From Malachius bipustulatus (taxonomy: Eukaryota > Arthropoda > Insecta > Coleoptera > Melyridae), in the NCBI GenBank assembly GCA_910589415.1, contig OU342637.1, forward strand, positions 28,240,162 to 28,304,161: 64,000 nucleotides of DNA. Direction: 5' to 3'. The translations under genes were made by a program, and so were the position numbers. The notes below the pieces were generated by a model. That model worked only from the letters and a program-made list of their open reading frames with translations, did not search any database and had not been told where the DNA came from. Shown piece after piece: positions 10,701 through 22,765 of this stretch. How positions within the stretch are numbered: the first letter of the stretch is position 1; every line of letters starts with the position of its first letter.

Positions 10701-13700
10701 TCAAATGAACAAAAAATCTGCAGGTGTTTTTTGGGAAAAGTTACGCAACTTTTGAGTTTTCCCGAAATTAAATTTTTTCTCCGAATGGAGGAAGAAGTTT
10801 TCGCCCAGGGAATATGTCTAAATTTTTTCAGATTTTTTGGGAAACCTACAAGCGGTTCCTGGTTTTCAGCTCTCAGAAAACGTAGCTACACTGCTACAAT
10901 ATCTCCACCATCACTGCGGGTGAAAATCCCCATATGTCGACGAGCTTATGCCAAGTCTACACAGAGCTTAATACCCATCGTTGATTTAAGTAGCAGCGCG
11001 TGATATTGCATGTTTGAAGTTACATCGTTGCCTTTTTATGGAGTTGTGTACGAAGTGGTATATCTCATATTAGACGTTAATATGAAAAAAAAAAAAAATC
11101 ATAATATTATTTAGTCATTTTGAGCACACTTAAAATTAAATTGGAATAGCTTCATGTAATTTCTTAAAATTCAATTACGCTTCCACCAAAACACTGCATT
11201 TCCTTTTACACAAACTACAAGAAGTGTACTAAAACAAAAAAAGAAGAGACAAACTCCACTCTCATATAAATTGTCACCACAGTTTTACCAAGAGCTTACC
11301 TAATATTCTAAAGTAATGGCTTGTTAAAAACTAAAACGGGCAAAGAAAACTCCAAGAACATTAATACTACTCTCATTAACAGGCAATAGAACTACTTGTA
11401 AAAACTTCATAACTTTGTAGCAGGATGAGGATCTGAACCCCCCCCCCCCTCCCCGCTTTTATAAGGGAGACTTATGGGAATGAGGAGGGGGCTTAGTGGT
11501 AGTATCTAGCGGTGATGAGGGCATTAATAATACCGCACCTGAGTAATTAAGTGTATTAGAGGCCGTTAGTATGCGAGAGGAAAGACTGAGACTGCAGCTG
11601 GGCTCGGTATGGATTGAGAAAGTTCAGAAGGAAATACCTATTACGCTTTGGGAAGAACGAAATTAGCAGATGTCGATAGAGGAGGAGGAAAATGAATGGT
11701 GATTGTGGTCGTAGTGAGAACCTGGCGCATATTTTATCTTTAGATGAAATTATTTACAGGGTGTTATGTTTAAGTCGTGAAGATGTAACAGTTTTTAAAA
11801 TGCTGGGTTGCAAAAAAATTCGTGTTATTGATTATGTCAACAAGTATACAGAGCTATCCATTTTAGGGGTGATACCTTTGCTCATTCTAAGGAAAAAATT
11901 TCTTTTGACGTCCGCAAGTGAGCATCTTTTTTTGGGAAAAGACAAAGAAAGACGTTTTTCCATATTTTTGATGATATCCCAAGCACTGTTTGAGGTATAG
12001 AGCTCAACAGATAGGAGAATAGAGACAATTTTGATGCCCTTAATTATATCGGAGGGGGAGAAATTCTGATTGAAGGATTCCTTCAGTCATCGATTGAAGA
12101 AAAAATAAGGAAGGGTTATTAAGGGTTTTTGGGGGGGGGGGGGGATAGAAATCCTTAGACTGCTTCATATATCAGGGAAAGTAGTAATACACACTATCTA
12201 CGCAACACAGCAATGTTTGCCAACAATCTTCTGCATAGACTCAGGTAAACAGTGTCCCAGTGGTGCCGAAACCAGGGATGATCGATATTTGGAGAGATAC
12301 TCAGAGATAAGGTAGACATATAGGAGGATAGAGATTATTCTCCTTCTACCACCTTCTGCATAAACACAGGGACAGTTTTGATGCAATTATTTGGGAAGGG
12401 GGTGGAAGAAATCATTAGACAGGTGCATTGGAGAAAGAATAATAATACGTACTATCAAGGCAATACAGCAATGTTTGAAATAAGATTAGATAAATGTTCT
12501 CCCATTAAAAAAGTTTTAAGGGAGGGCTATTAAGGGGTTCTTTAAAGCTACTTCGACCACTTTCTTCATAGACCCAGGTAAGTGGTGTTTCAATGTTAAT
12601 ATCGAAGGAATTATTCTTCAATAACGTTATTTTGAGCAAGTTTCATGTGGATCAAGCTATTTTGCAGAGTATTATTAAATAAGAGGTAAGTGAATTTTTT
12701 TAATGACACGAATTGATTCAATTACATTGTTTCTGTATAAATAAAACATAAAATGTTAGTGTTAATGTAAGTCATAGATTATATTGTTAAAACAATATCC
12801 CCAACCTTTTATGTTTGAACAACTTACATTTATGTTTTTATCTTCCTGAACTCTTACAGCAGATTATACCGAAAGTTATTCAATAAAATATTAAGGGCTC
12901 AATAGAAACGAGTTTGTCAGTGTTTCATTCGAAGAGCGAAGAAAAAAATATCAATTTTAATCATGTGGAGTAAGTAAATAAATAATCTCCAAAATACCTT
13001 CCCAATAAATATATTAGTAGCCAGTCAGCTTGCTGCAGCAGCCTACAGAAGGCAAGTTTAATAGGGCATCAGAAGGGGACTTTTTCCACATCTTGGTTTT
13101 ATTTTAGTCACTTTTCATTCCGAAAAAATATCAAGCTGAAAATATTATAAAGCCACATATATATTATAATTTCCCGCGCAAAAAACGTAAGCCTATTTGT
13201 ACACATTGCGATGCATTGTTTCTTGTTAAGCAGTGGAAAATTCTCTCCCACGGAAAATATTGGAGCGGCAGTAACAGTTTTATAATTTACTTTTTTGTTA
13301 CTTTTAATATTGCAGTCTGAACAGAACGACGGAGGCTTTTATTTTGTCGGGAATTTATGACTTTGTCGTTACATTTCCAACACCTACAGCGCCATAGTTA
13401 TCTATATTTGGCATTAGGCCAATCTACATGTTCAACTATTCAAAAACATTATTATCAGACTTGTAATCAATTTTGAAAAAGACGGTTTTAATTTATTATA
13501 ATTAAAAATAAAAATTCTGTGATAAGAACCTACCTACTAAACTACATTTAATAGTTATCTTTATTTTTTTTTAATTTAAAAAAAGCTTCACTTAATATCA
13601 GCTTTCATATTAGTGGAGAAATGTATTAATAATAACTCATAAGAAATGTAGCAAAGAGTGAGAGAGAGCATACGTTGAAATAAAAGATTACATTCGACGT

Positions 13701-14897
13701 CCCCATAACAAATCTCCCATTATTTACTAATCCAACCAACTGCGTTATAAATCATCATAACAGAAGAGCAGTGCTAAATTAAATCCCAACTCGCGTTAAT
13801 GAATTATCGATTTACTTTTACCACAATGTAGACTGGCCAGGATAAGAATGTAACTTTCCCAGTACTTTGTAAGCCTTTCTCTCCACAAAGAACGTGTAAT
13901 CATATAACCTCAGAGAACATTTTTCGCTGTGGGTTTCTACCGTTTGTCATTAACTACGGGCAAAGCAGTATTCACATTATGTCCAACACTCTGTAGATAC
14001 TTTCCCTCGGAAAGGAGATTCACTAAAAGTGCGAATGGAGGATCCCCTATCTAACACTTTTCCCTTTTTCTGGTTGTCTTGAATGAAAAGGGTTGTTTAG
14101 TGTATACTGTTTAGTAGTTGCGGGGATTATGTTGTTTCGGTGCGGAACTCATTCTGGATGCTCTTGATTATGCAGCTTCAACAGAATAGAATTATGGCAG
14201 TGAGACAAAACTTTTTTCTGGGAATATGTCAGTTTGTTTTCCCAGCGATTGAATGGCAGGTGATCGATTTTCATTAAAGTTTCTTATAGTTAATTTTAAA
14301 TCGAAAAGCCAAATGGTCTCATGATAAGTTGATAGCAAGAACTTTAATCAGAAATCCCGGCAATCAAGGAGATGGTTACTCCAATTTAACATTTTTCTCG
14401 GTGCATTTGAAGGATGCTGATGTAAAAATCATCTCCCACAAAATTAATTTTACGTAGAATTTTATTCTTGAAGGGTTAATCAAAACCTATCTTATCTATG
14501 GAGAAGTCAAATGCAGCAAAGCTGTACGTCTAGGTATGAACTCAATTTTCCGAGCGATTTTCTAATCTCAAACGTCCTCAACATTGCATAATTATAATCT
14601 TAAATTAAGAGTGTCAAATAAGAGCAAATTAATATTATAATAAGAGAGAAGATTTGATTTTTTATTGTGCATAAAGCCAGCGCTCACAGATAACTCATTT
14701 GCATTTTTCAGCTGAAACAAAGTCATGATACTTACGAACAGTTACCGTTCTTTTCTCACCTTCAAGAAGAAGCAACATTGGTAATTGCAGATTATCAACT
14801 CTCATCCCCCTTCACATGACGCTATTTTGCCCGCTGGATTATCTGCTTAAACCTTTACTCGCTGAGTTTGTTGTAGAGATTGAAAATGACGTCAATG
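4716..14897. other. Long stretch without a recognisable gene
   Basis: Only short, unrelated ORFs occur in about 10 kb. The longest (11692-12000, plus, 102 codons from ATG; 10731-11003, plus; 8887-9138, minus) match no family I know and lack supporting splice or motif evidence. Small landmarks are a dispersed repeat copy at 6463-6550, C-runs at 9275-9283 and 11438-11449, a 14-G run at 12131-12144 and degenerate direct repeats at about 12000-12640. It is probably intergenic or intronic DNA with old repeats. Confidence 0.5.
12000..12640. repeat. Degenerate direct repeats
   Basis: Several phrases recur in the same orientation: cagcaatgttt at 12208 and 12466; a gacaattttgatgc-like phrase near 12024 and 12371; a ttctgcata(g/a)ac-like phrase near 12228, 12353 and 12560. 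Spacings differ, so this is a scrambled or partly deleted tandem array, not a clean satellite. A 14-G run sits inside it. Confidence 0.4.
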
Positions 14898-15480
14898 GAG
14901 GGCGGCAATTCTCGAGTTCGTGGGAGTCAATTCCCATGTGCGAGTTCATATGAAATTTTCAGTACTGTCAGTTATTTTGGTCAATTTTGATGGCAATTGC
15001 GAACCTTCGTTGCGAGTCAAATAAATACGAAATAATGATACCAGCCTATGTCCTTAAAACGCCTTATCTGTAGTGTCATATGGTCATATTGAATAAACAT
15101 TAATTAAGGGAAAATAAAGTGAGGATCCGACAATGGAATAAATTTGAATCTATTTAAAATATGCGTGCGCCGTCTTGTTCCATCATAATGCGTTCTAGCA
15201 TTGGTCGAAATCTGAACAGAAGATTGACAGAAGATTGGTAATCTCGAGTTCGTGGGAATGGAACTTGGGACATCAACAAGAACTCAAACCCCCACTTTAA
15301 TTCTTCTGCTTTGCCGTGTTGGAGCATTCACACTTCCCACGTAAATCAGCGAGGGAAGCTAGTTCCCTAGATCACCGTAGGAAGCGAACGAACGACTGAT
15401 TAAACAACACTGGTTGGCCGGTCTTCCTACAAACTTACATGTGGGAATCGACTCCTACGAACTCAAGAATTGCCGTCCTG
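14898..15480. mobile_element. Non-autonomous TIR element (MITE-like), about 580 bp
   Basis: Bases 14898-14940 (gagggcggcaattctcgag...) are inverted at 15438-15480 over about 43 bp with a handful of mismatches. A third partial copy of the motif (ctcgagttcgtgggaatg) lies inside at 15243-15260 in the left-end orientation. There is no coding capacity. A target-site duplication is not obvious, so the superfamily cannot be assigned. Confidence 0.6.
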
Positions 15481-18419
15481 GTGTCTTGCGTGAGCGCATG
15501 CTGGATCTTGCTAATAGAACAAGTGCTGTTTTTTACGCTTACGCTTGTATGGTTGCTGGATTTAGGTTATAACCAATAGGGAAGCCATATTATCTCACGT
15601 GGATGAACGATTGACTCCTCTCTCTCATAGGATTTTTTCAAAAAATTGATAATTAAAAAGCGCTAATTAAACACCTACCTGCAAATCCAACTTGATTTGA
15701 TATTTTTTACGTGAGTACGATACGGTCTAATTTTTATTTCAACGTCAACTTTACCTGTGGTGGTTCCTAGAAAACTTAGTTTCGGTAACTCTTTATTAAA
15801 CTGTGGAGGACTATTTTCGGAATCCGTTTATTAGCAAAAGAGAAACTCCTTCATAACCTAGCAAAGTATGACTGTATACTTTTAAATCACTTTGTATTAT
15901 AAATTTAAATAGAACCATAAGGCACAAAATGAGTTTCAAACATTACGTGAAGAGAACGCGATCAAAAAGCAAAGTTGAACTTTTATCCCAACCAAAAATC
16001 AAACAGATATGGGATGAGTAACTACAAACAGTTAAATGCTTGAGCAAAAAACTCAAACGGTAGTTAGTAATTTCATTTTGAAATTAAATAAAGCACTAAA
16101 AGCTTTCAGAGCTTTGAAAAAAAACTCTTAAAAGATTTAGGAACCGGTCCATTAGGATATAATTATCATTAGTTGTACAGCACTGTTTTCCATTCTATTT
16201 CCATAAGCTCATCTGAAGCATCCCTAAACATAATTTTTTTGGCTATTAAGACCTGACAACCGAAAACACTGATTATGCTGAATTTCAAATAACTTCCATG
16301 ATTCACATGCAAAATATGTTGAACGATGATCTACCAATAGGATAAGGTCATGGCTCCAATTACAAATCATCAGACAGAAAAGCCAATCGTCAGGTTATTT
16401 TTTTGTCTTTTTTTACTACAGCTTTTGCGCAATAACTTATACTCCAGATGTACGAACACCCGTCGTCAATGTATATTTTCGCAGAGAGCAGCAAGTTTTA
16501 CTGCCCAACGAAAACCTCCAAAGGAATTTTGGCTTTTTGTCTTGTATAACATCAATTATTAGTTTGCTGTAGGTAAATCTAGGAACCAACATAATTCTAT
16601 GACAATCTTGTGACTTCGGCAAAGAAAGCTTCTCGGAATTCTAAACCACTACCTTCCTCTTGAACAGCTTCCTCTATTATTATGCGAAACTCCAATCGAT
16701 CATTTTGGAGTATTGCTCTAATGTGTCAAGCTCCACGTTCAAACACACACTGAGAAAATTACTGGACGTTCAGAATAAGATCATTCCCTTCATCGTGAAC
16801 ATGACTTTGACAAAGATTTAGATAATCTTAAACGTTGCTTAAAATAAAAGTTGGTGGTCAGATAAATAAAGTCTTTTGACAGATATTTTTATGGGAAGTG
16901 AAAAGAGTTTTTGTTTGCAGCTTTTAAAAGAGCTGCAATACGAGGCAGAACATAAATACAAGTGGAGCCTTCATATATCATCACTATCAGGTTTAGATCG
17001 ATGGTGAAAACTACATCACTTTGAAATAGCCTCAAAGGGTTTTGATAAATAAAACATACAACAACTAAAAGTCAACGGGAATCGATATATCTGCTCATAT
17101 GACGATTCCTGAGCGTCATACGATTTCCCTTTATATATGCAACCTCAATAAAAGGTTCCTTGCTACCTTTTTTTGGGTTAGAAGTTGTCTAATAAGAAAA
17201 TTTGCGTCCATCTCAAACGCTGAAAATCTCAAATTTTCCTTAGTTATCTGCCGCGTGGAATCAATGCTCCCAGACTTTCATGAAGTTATAGGAAAGTACC
17301 TACTGGAAAAGTTGCGGGAAGGTATGTCAATAAATTCACGTTGGCGTGATTAGAAACAGTATAGACACCGTTACCACCTTTGTTTTGTCGTTACAATAAA
17401 AATTGTATCGACATAATATTACAGTAAATATAGAAAGTTCTTCGGCTAGTAAATAAATCTTTACTGTAGTCACGACTCTTTGTTTGAATTTTACCTCGAG
17501 TTAACTTATTCCAACTGCCAGAACTATTGAATGCGATTTTTGATAATCGTATGAAATGTAACGAGTAACATAATCGTTACTAAAATTTTCAAAACGTCTA
17601 AATCTATTTCTGAGGGACAATACGTTATACATTTCTGACCTGCATTTACAACATGTTTCCAAGCTAGAGGATATCTTTAAACGAAGCCTGCAAAAATAAG
17701 AAAAAAATTCCTTTTTGGTTGTTTTCAAAGTTGTTGACTAAAACTGTTTCGTATATTTTGGGAACGTTCAAACTAAAGCGTTGTTGTGATTTAAAATATG
17801 GTTGTATACTTTTTGGTGATCCTTGCCACGTGTCACTCATTTTTATTATTTTAACTAAAAACGAGATGTCTTGCGAATCATTTTGCAAGAACTTATTGAA
17901 GTTATCAACATTTAACCGCCAAGGTAAAAAGATTGGATTAACCAAACGGTACCCAAAAATTCTGCCCCAAAAGATATTGTAGATGGCTACTCTTTACTGC
18001 TACCAACAGCAATAATCCAATCTTGTATTAAATTGTGGTTTTTTGATAGTCGTAGGCGTGATACCACTCGCTTTTAAGAAGTTTATGGACACAACTATCA
18101 AGGGTAAAAGATCTGAAGCTTTGAGTGGTAGGTATCTTCCTATATCAATTCCACTATTAAGTCCTGGGGAGGCAGTTCGTGGACTACCACAATCAGGATC
18201 TTTGGTATTACTACACCATGCATCAGCTCTCATTTGTCTATCAAATCTGGCAAACACATTTGGATGGGTATGCCTTATACATCCTTATACACATCCTTAT
18301 ATTCATTATGGAAGAATATTACTGAAACTTGTTCACATATTGACCAAGTTGCGGTTCCAAATTGACTAGTGTCGTAAAATAGAGGACACCTACGGTCCAT
18401 GAATGCAGTACCTACAATG
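15481..18419. other. No recognisable gene
   Basis: ORFs at 16350-16562, 17099-17353, 17664-17982 and 18000-18369 overlap on opposite strands and match nothing I know. One stretch (17244-17321) has an acceptor-like tttccttag before it and a GTATGT after it, but it is short and isolated. I see no transposon ends. Confidence 0.45.
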
Positions 18420-18445
18420 TTAACCCCTTAAGTGGGGAGAGCGCC
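18420..18445 (+). repeat. piggyBac-type left terminal repeat with TTAA
   Basis: TTAA (18420-18423) is followed by a 22-bp terminus beginning CCCCTTAAGTGGGGAGAG. Exactly the same 22 bp occur in reverse complement at 24480-24501, followed by TTAA. TTAA target sites and termini beginning CCC/CCY are characteristic of the piggyBac superfamily. A small hairpin (GGAGAGCGC ... GCGCTCC) lies just inside this end. Confidence 0.7.
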
Positions 18446-19189
18446 TATAGTAGCGCTCCCAAAGCGATCACTGACTGACACAATTGACTGAGCGACTAAA
18501 GGCGATTTTTTTTTTAAGAAAATCGATAAAGTCATGTTTATGAAATCTGACACTTCTGGATCAAAATTATGGGTCCTCATAATCATCCCATGCAATTTTT
18601 CCATGGTGCGATATTGTGAGGAAATCGTTGAATTTCCTCACTTTGTAACTTCCGCGACACAGCCGCAAAACAAAGCTCTTCGAACTCAAACTTAATGGCG
18701 CCATTTTTTTCACAATGATTTTGCCACCCCCCTCCCTTCTTTTGAGGGCCCCAGATTCAAGATCTCTTTGATCAAGAGTACTTTGATCAAGCCCGAACAC
18801 ACTTGAGTAGGTAGTTAATTATTTTCATCATCGTTGCCAATTAATTTTAGTAGCATTTGGTTCAAAAATTACGCCAACCTGTAGATCAGTAAAGAATCAT
18901 TTGCGGACATTACATGTGCCTGTTATTTAAGAACGCCCTAATTTCCAGGACTATTGAAGGTCCTACTAAATTCTCCCCATCAGTTTTACAACAACCTGAG
19001 ACATGTAAAAAAAATCTACTTCAGCCCACCCTGATTGATAGTTTCTATGAATGTAAAAGAGGAGTTACGTCGTATTACTAATCTAAGCCAAAATAACTAA
19101 GTACGCCGCCAAAGAACTGCGAGTAAATAATTACCAAAATCTTTCTTACCTTTGATCTAGTAGAGCAGATTTCCGACAGTAATCAACAG

Positions 19190-19440
19190 TTGATGTGTGT
19201 AGGCTTTCACGGCTGTTCAACCGAAGTCATAACTGATTCTGGACTGTTTTGGCGAGATTCATGGTGATATGCTCCATATGTTCCGTCTACAACTGCGGCA
19301 GACATCAAAGATGCGGAGTTGTCAGTTATCAGTAATGAGGAGTGAGAGCAACCTTGCTGTAGATGAAAGGTTCGGAGCAAATCTCCATGGGAAAACAACC
19401 CGAAATCAACAATGATTTCAGTAATCAATAGTAGGTAGTC
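19190..19440. mobile_element. Penelope-like element terminal remnant, inverted structure
   Basis: The plus strand opens with ttgatgtgtgtaggctttc, shared exactly with the Penelope remnant at 23492. The first part (to about 19310) is the reverse complement of a Penelope end. It contains, on the minus strand, a segment related to 27440-27466 (gatgtctgccgcag, then gtagacggaa). The second part (about 19355-19430) carries related terminal sequence in forward orientation (ctgtagatgaaaggttcggag, then a ccgaaatcaa phrase). No protein-coding portion survives. Confidence 0.55.
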
Positions 19441-20269
19441 TTCTATAATGTCATTAGCGGAGACATATAGGGCCGTAAAGGCACTAATAAAGTTCATTAA
19501 TTTCACTATTATACCTACTTCTCGGTGACTTGTTCTGGTAACAGGTAATCAAAACTGTGAGCAAGTCAGTATGTAGAAAACGTACTCAATTTTAGATCAT
19601 TTTACCATAAGGTAATTATAACTTTAAAGGACGAGCTGTTATGTAATGTTATGATACTGTCATATTGCTGATACTAACATTACTTGTTCGATTTTTCCAT
19701 CCCATCACTATTCCGATATACGAGTAGCTAGCTGCGTGATGTACATATAAATTAAAGGTTTTCTATGTTAATTTCAGCTGGTCGGGAGGTGGCTTTTTAT
19801 TTCATCTGTGCATTCTTAATATCTTCGTGATTTCAATACGGGAACGTAGGTAGGTAGGTAATTATTAAAATCATGTTTAAGCTGGAAAAGCAGGTATTGA
19901 ATTATTATAGTAAACTTCCCCGGTTATTAATGTGAGAACCGACAACTTGTTTCTTTCGTGTTGTGGACAGATTCGGTAGTAGAAAAATAAAATAAATCAA
20001 AAGAAAATTACTTAGTGGTATGTTTGAAGGAAATAAAAATGTTAATTATTATTTCCAAGCTTATAAGATTTCTGGTTGAATTTTTAAAACTTGCATGATT
20101 TTATTGCTTTATATTAGGGGCTCACAGTTTTGGTCTTTTGGTTGTATGGAAATTTTCAGTCGTCTAAGCTGTCTTCTTTGAACAGAATTTACATAAGGGT
20201 CTGTGGTAGAGATGTTCGTACACCTACCTATTTAGGGATATTTAAAGCCTTCCTAAACTACATATATGT

Positions 20270-20297
20270 ACATCCACATCCACATCCACATCCACAT
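20270..20297 (+). repeat. (ACATCC)n microsatellite
   Basis: About 4.5 uninterrupted copies of the hexamer acatcc. The surrounding 19441-22457 has no recognisable gene; the small ORF at 21329-21520 matches nothing known to me. Confidence 0.85.
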
Positions 20298-22457
20298 TTG
20301 TGATATCATCCGAAAGTAACCAATTTTACCCCGTGTTATCGGTTGAAAATAATAACGTCGTTATGATACCGAATAGGACATTCCAGAATTCTTATTAGGG
20401 TCGTTTCGGAGCCCTCAAGGGCATAAACTGGTAGAGCAATAAAACGTGAAATGCCGCTCTAGCATTAATTGAACCTATAAAGTTTTGCGTCGTGAAATAT
20501 AAATTAGCCAAGTTCCCACGATTACCTACGTCATTCATAGGTCTGGCTTGAAAAATTCAACGTACTGTGGAGCTCATGCTATGTCGAATATCTTGATAAG
20601 CAAGGCTATAAACTTCGATTATGTACTCATATCTTGGCTTCGGGTATATTTTGGGATTATATTGCTAGAACAGCAACTTCTTGAAACTTGAAAAATAACC
20701 TCACGAAAACCTTAGGTCAATCTTTTTATAACTTCTCCCATGATGAAGTATGTTTTAGTTTCGTTTTTACGGTAGGGTGTTTTACATGGAACCGTGCCAA
20801 CTAGACCACGACTATCAATGAACGAACTTTTTATAATGCAATAATAATTATCATGGAATTAACTTAGTTAGAACTTACGATATTTTCACTTTTAATATTG
20901 ATTTGTGTTTTTTTTTTTTAATTTTGAAATAGCAAGAATACACCCATGAAATTGATATTATTAGGGATTAATTAATTCTTTCTTTTAATAAATAAAAAAA
21001 TATTTTTATTTATCTTCAACAATAAAAAAATCTCCAGATCCCAATGATGAGAGACAAAAAAAAAACGCTCTGAATCCTCTCACCATTCCAGTATTCAATA
21101 AAGAACTCAGGTGCTCTTTCAAGATGATTTTTTTGAGACAGTTGGTAAGCAGAAGAGCTGCTGGTTTCGAAAAGACTTTTTTAAATTAACAAATTATCAT
21201 ATGTACCCACCTACCTCATGTTATATAACACGTAACTGCCAAATTCTGACTTACAAATTTGTTCCCAAATTACTTTCTTGCGTATAATTACACTAATCTT
21301 GACTGAAATCTCGCTTTACGTTAATTAAATGAACATTCATCGTCTTACCAGAAACCGAAAGCGTTCAAGTAGGCGCCAAAGCGACTTGGATAGGCCGACT
21401 CTCAATCGATCTTATACGGAATATTGCTTGAGCCTGTTCCCTGAAAACTTCACAACAGGGTGTCAAATTTATTTTCCAGAAAAAAAGCGTTCACGAGGCT
21501 CGGAATTCTTTGTAAATTAGAAGATAATGAAAATTTCTTTAAGCGATTATAGGGGCTATTGGCCTTTTTAAACGACACCTAATCCTCCTCTTCTTTAAAA
21601 AGTCCACTTCGGGATAGCTTATACTGGACTTAACAGAGGCGGGTCTGAGAAATTTAGAAAGGAAGCTTACTGAAAATTTAACCAAAACTAAAACTGACAA
21701 GGTTAGCCTATATTGTAAATTACCTTACCTCACGTTTTGGCCCTCTGCAGCGATGGTATTTTCCCAGACTTGGTAATAGGTGTTGATTTTTTTTCCTCAA
21801 GAAAAATGTTTTTTTGCTGGAGGTAAGCCTGGAGGGCGCAGATCTCTATTTGAATTCCGAAAGACAAATTTGTTAATTCAATTAGTTACATAAAACTAAA
21901 AACCAAATAGTTTATTTTAACCAAATTGCCTTGAATCTTGAAGAGTTCTGTTGATACGTTTATTTTCTGTTAATTTTTTTAGAGTATGATGCGTTCTCTA
22001 TTAAAATAAAACAAGAAGATAATTCTAAGACGACTTTATTACAACTTACCAACTATGATAAGCGTACAAAAATAGCCCTTAAAATCTAGGAAGTAGATAT
22101 TGACAAAAATAAGGCATCTACACAAAATGCCTGGCAATTACATGCAAATATTCCCTTGCACTCGATGTAGATACTCCAAGACCATTCAATCCTCAAATCA
22201 CCGCTACAACTCTAACCCTTACAACTCCAATCCACTCGTCTCTAATAACCACTTTTGTTCTGCTGCTCTATGAGTTCAAAATAAACAACACTCTGTCACG
22301 TTTTGCCTAATCGTCTAAGTAAAACGGCGTCAAAATACCGTGACAAATGTTTGAACGAATTTTCCTTTCAACGAACATTTATCGCCGCCACGAAATTGAC
22401 TGAAGTTCATAGAAACATTTCTCACGTACAGACAATTTAAGAGTAATGAAAAACAGA

Positions 22458-22463
22458 TTTATT
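22458..22463 (-). promoter_or_regulatory. Candidate poly(A) signal of the DIP gene
   Basis: AATAAA on the minus strand, about 170 bp past the DIP stop codon at 22634-22632. It is the nearest canonical hexamer downstream of the terminal exon. Other AATAAA hexamers occur further left (for example near 22036), so the true 3' end is uncertain. Confidence 0.35.
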
Positions 22464-22631
22464 TTACAAGACGATTGATGAAGTATAGTTACAGTTACAG
22501 AAAGAGGAAACAGTTTCAGGGTTCAATGTTCTTATTGAAACTTGACAAACTCACTCACTAGGCGCTGTTTCAGTGCAAGTGGAGTAGATTCTCCGATCCA
22601 AGTCTCTAAGGAATTGCTTGAAAACAACCCT

Positions 22632-22765
22632 CTACACGAAGGGCAAATGCAGCTTTACACACAACACGTAGCCCAACCAGAGGACGAGGAGAGCCCTGGT
22701 GATCACGTTCCGACAAGCAGAACTCCTGTTGTGTTGTTCATCTTCAAGTGGGAGTGAGTCGGCCT
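22632..22765 (-). CDS. DIP gene terminal coding exon (GPI-type tail)
   Basis: The acceptor is a long pyrimidine tract ending ttcag. One base from the previous exon completes the first codon (Glu). The exon encodes 44 residues: an acidic/polar start ([16 protein letters not shown]), then ACRNVITR and a hydrophobic stretch [15 protein letters not shown], ending HLPFV and TAG at 22634-22632. Small residues near RSSA followed by a basic residue and about 20 hydrophobic residues fit a GPI-attachment signal. A plain membrane anchor is possible. Confidence 0.85.

Noticed and set aside
11692..12000. 102-codon plus-strand ORF as a gene
   Set aside because: It has an ATG start but no recognisable motif and no exon signals, and it runs into the degenerate repeats.
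17244..17321. Exon-like 78-bp segment with acceptor and GTATGT donor
   Set aside because: Too short, with no family and no partner exon. Such pairs of sites are expected by chance in this much AT-rich DNA.
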